Source: Planctomycetota bacterium
GTDB taxonomy: Bacteria; Planctomycetota; SZUA-567
Direction: 5' to 3'
Length of the DNA: 6,712 bases
NCBI GenBank assembly: GCA_020861125.1
Contig: JAJBSZ010000297.1
Coordinates: 1-6,712, forward strand
The stretch's first letter is position 1. The number at the start of each line of letters is the position of its first letter. Made by a program: the position numbers and the translations under genes. Positions 4,632-6,712 of the stretch are shown in pieces. Under the pieces are notes generated by a model. It saw nothing but the letters and a program-made list of their open reading frames with translations, was not told the DNA's origin and ran no database searches.

Positions 4632-6712
4632 ATGCCGACCTTTGAACGCGTCCTTTCCGGAATGCCCGGGGTTGACGCCCTGATCGACAACATTCGCATG
4701 GGCGACAACGTCGTCTGGCAACTGGACACTATCGATCAGTACCGAGAAGTGGTGCAGCCCATCGTCGCTCAGGCTCGGGCCGACAGGCGCAATCTCCACT
4801 ACGTTCGCTTCGCCGCCCATCCGCCGATCCTGGAACCGCAGGACGGGCTGACCGTCCACCGGTTTGATCCGGACGCCGGCTTCGAAACCTTTACCGTTCG
4901 GGTGCACGAATTGATCGCGGCCCAGGGCCGGGACGCGTTTTACATCTTCGATTCCCTGTCGGAACTACAGACCGCCTGGGCTTCCGACCTGATGATGGGC
5001 TGCTTTTTTCAGGTCACCTGCCCGTACCTCTTCCAGATGAATACCGTGGCCGTCTTCGGGATCCTGCGGAACCGCCATTCCTTCGACGCCATCGCCCGCA
5101 TCCGCGAGACCACCCAGCTCCTTCTGGATCTCTACGGCCAGGACGGCGAGCGGTATCTGCAGCCGCTCAAGGTCTGGAACCGGTACAGCCCCACCATGTT
5201 TTCCCCGCACCGGCTGACCGCGGGCGGCGCAGCGGCCGTGCCGCTCACCGACGCGGTGGAGGCGGCCCGCTTCAATGCCATCCTCAACGACCGTTTCGTC
5301 GCCCCGGTGGACGGTACCCTGGACCACTGGGACCGGACCTTTATGCAGGCCGGCCAGGAACTGGCCCACGGCGGCGAGAATCCGGACACCCGGCGGCGTC
5401 TGGCCGGGCTGCTGATGGGGCGGGATCCGCGCATCGCCAGTCTGGTCCGGGAGCATTTCACGGTGGCGGATCTGATCCGGGTCAAGGAACGGATGATCGG
5501 ATCCGGCGGCGTAGGCGGCAAAACCGCCGGCATGCTGCTGGCGCGAAAAATCGTGGAGAACCGCCTGCCCGACCTGCGGCCACGGCTGGAGCCGCACGAT
5601 TCCTTCTACATCGGGTCCGATGTTTTCTACGCCTTTCTGGTGGAAAACGGCTGGTGGAAGCTGCGGCTGGAACAGCGTACCGCTGACGGCTACTTCACCG
5701 CCGCCGCCGCGCTCGGGGAGCGAATGGAGGGCGGGACCTTCCCCGCCGCCACCCGGGATCGGTTCCGTCGGTTGCTGGACCACTTCGGCCAAAGCCCGAT
5801 CATCGTCCGCTCCAGCAGTCTGCTGGAGGACGGCTTCGGCAACGCCTTCGCCGGGAAATACGAATCGTATTTCCTGGTGAATGCCGGCACGCCGGAGGAA
5901 CGCTTCGAAGCGTTCGAACGGGCGGTGAAACAGGTGTACGCCAGCGCCATGGATCCATCCGCCCTGACCTACCGCCGCCAGCGGGGCCTGGACGATCAGG
6001 ACGAGCAGATGGCGATCCTGGTGCAGCGGGTGTCGGGGGCCAATTTCGACGGCTTGTTCATGCCCGTAGCCGCCGGCGTCGGCCACTCCCACAATGCCTA
6101 TGTGTGGGACAGTCGGATCGATCCGGCCGCCGGTATGGTGCGGTTGGTGGCGGGGCTGGGAACGCGGGCAGTGGATCGGGTGGAGTCGGATTACCCCCGG
6201 GTGGCGGCACTGAACGACCCCGGTCTCATGCCGGTGAGCGGAGCCGAGGAACGGGCGAAATACTCCCAGCGGTTTGTCGATGTGCTCGACCTCGGCAGCA
6301 ACACCCTGCGCTCCCTGGAACTGGCGGAAACGGCGGCCCGGTGGCCCGAGTGGCTGCGCCGGCTGCTGTGCGAACGGGACTACGCCGCCGAGAGCGCCTA
6401 CGCCGAGCGGGGCATCCAGCGGGAGATTCTGTACTGCAACTGCGATGCGGTGGTGGCCAACACCGCCTTCATCCGGGATATGCGGAACATCCTGTCAACC
6501 CTGCATGCCGCCTATTCCTATCCGGTGGATATCGAATTCACCGTCAACTTCGCGGCGGACGGCGCCTATGTCGTCAACCTCCTCCAGTGCCGGCCGCTGC
6601 AAACCCGCGAGCGCGGCGCGACCGTGACCGTGCCGGAAATCCCCGACGAACGGATTTACTTTCGCCTGGACGGTTCGGTCATGGGAGGCGGCATCGACTG
6701 GCCGCTGGACTT
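4632..6712 (+). CDS. PEP synthase/PPDK-like protein with degenerate KaiC-like N-terminal domain (runs off right edge)
   Basis: The frame is open through the right edge; 693 codons are seen. Residues 1 to about 195 look like a KaiC/RecA-type domain: SGMPGVDALI (9-18) resembles the KaiC lead-in and FYIFDSLSELQTAW (103-116) a Walker B strand. Where Walker A is expected (around 27-40, VVWQLDTIDQYREVV) there is no GxxxxGK[ST]. From about 285 the ATP-grasp PEP/pyruvate-binding domain of PEP synthase and pyruvate phosphate dikinase follows. It has GSGGVGGKT (290-298), SPIIVRSSSLLEDGFGNAFAG (388-408) matching the VRSSA-xxED-xxxxSFAG motif, VQRVSG, and DIEF (633-636) with LLQCRPLQT (650-658) matching the DIEW...LQARP end. 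The phosphohistidine and PEP-binding domains, if present, lie outside. The expected role is phosphoryl transfer between ATP and pyruvate/PEP or a similar acceptor, perhaps regulatory. The real substrate is not shown. Confidence 0.88.
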   Translation, partial: MPTFERVLSGMPGVDALIDNIRMGDNVVWQLDTIDQYREVVQPIVAQARADRRNLHYVRFAAHPPILEPQDGLTVHRFDPDAGFETFTVRVHELIAAQGRDAFYIFDSLSELQTAWASDLMMGCFFQVTCPYLFQMNTVAVFGILRNRHSFDAIARIRETTQLLLDLYGQDGERYLQPLKVWNRYSPTMFSPHRLTAGGAAAVPLTDAVEAARFNAILNDRFVAPVDGTLDHWDRTFMQAGQELAHGGENPDTRRRLAGLLMGRDPRIASLVREHFTVADLIRVKERMIGSGGVGGKTAGMLLARKIVENRLPDLRPRLEPHDSFYIGSDVFYAFLVENGWWKLRLEQRTADGYFTAAAALGERMEGGTFPAATRDRFRRLLDHFGQSPIIVRSSSLLEDGFGNAFAGKYESYFLVNAGTPEERFEAFERAVKQVYASAMDPSALTYRRQRGLDDQDEQMAILVQRVSGANFDGLFMPVAAGVGHSHNAYVWDSRIDPAAGMVRLVAGLGTRAVDRVESDYPRVAALNDPGLMPVSGAEERAKYSQRFVDVLDLGSNTLRSLELAETAARWPEWLRRLLCERDYAAESAYAERGIQREILYCNCDAVVANTAFIRDMRNILSTLHAAYSYPVDIEFTVNFAADGAYVVNLLQCRPLQTRERGATVTVPEIPDERIYFRLDGSVMGGGIDWPLD

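Noticed and set aside
4965..6092. Long minus-strand open frame (375 codons) antisense to the PEP-synthase-like gene
   Set aside because: Low-complexity His/Gln/Gly-rich translation, no ribosome site seen, and the plus strand carries clear ATP-grasp motifs.

Overview
The window is GC-rich bacterial DNA, densely coded on both strands, with no sign of phage, insertion sequences, CRISPR or RNA genes. The organism is uncertain. The near-perfect Bacillus-type Shine-Dalgarno at 4615-4627, the short malic enzyme and the PEP-synthase-like protein with an unusual N-terminal domain would fit a Desulfobacterota/Desulfuromonadia-like anaerobe, but this is a guess from protein style, not a taxonomic assignment.

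Layout. From 2685 down to the left edge, three genes run on the minus strand: dppD-like (1654-2685), dppF-like (574-1605) and the first 161 codons of a malic enzyme (1-483). The two ATPases form a canonical pair for a dipeptide/oligopeptide/nickel-type ABC importer, but no permease or binding-protein gene lies upstream. Instead a 104-bp divergent intergenic region separates them from a plus-strand pair: an unrecognised 101-aa protein (2790-3095) and a Nudix hydrolase of the ADP-ribose pyrophosphatase type (3139-3696). This pair converges on a minus-strand gene for a 157-aa coiled-coil protein (3859-4332), with a strong hairpin terminator between them (3797-3833).

A 299-bp divergent region (4333-4631) follows. 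It carries the best promoter of the window (TTGGCA-N17-TATAAC), a 9-10 bp leader hairpin and a 13-nt Shine-Dalgarno. These drive a large plus-strand gene that runs off the right edge (4632 onward, 693 codons seen). Its product joins an apparently P-loop-less KaiC/RecA-like domain to the ATP-grasp PEP/pyruvate-binding domain of PEP synthase and pyruvate phosphate dikinase.

Functionally, the two edge genes both act around the pyruvate/PEP/malate node. The ABC ATPases energise peptide or metal-peptide uptake, and the Nudix enzyme is a nucleotide-housekeeping enzyme. The most interesting item is the PEP-synthase-like protein: its N-terminal domain looks like a regulatory pseudo-ATPase, and its gene is set up for high expression. 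Nothing here proves a new multi-gene system.
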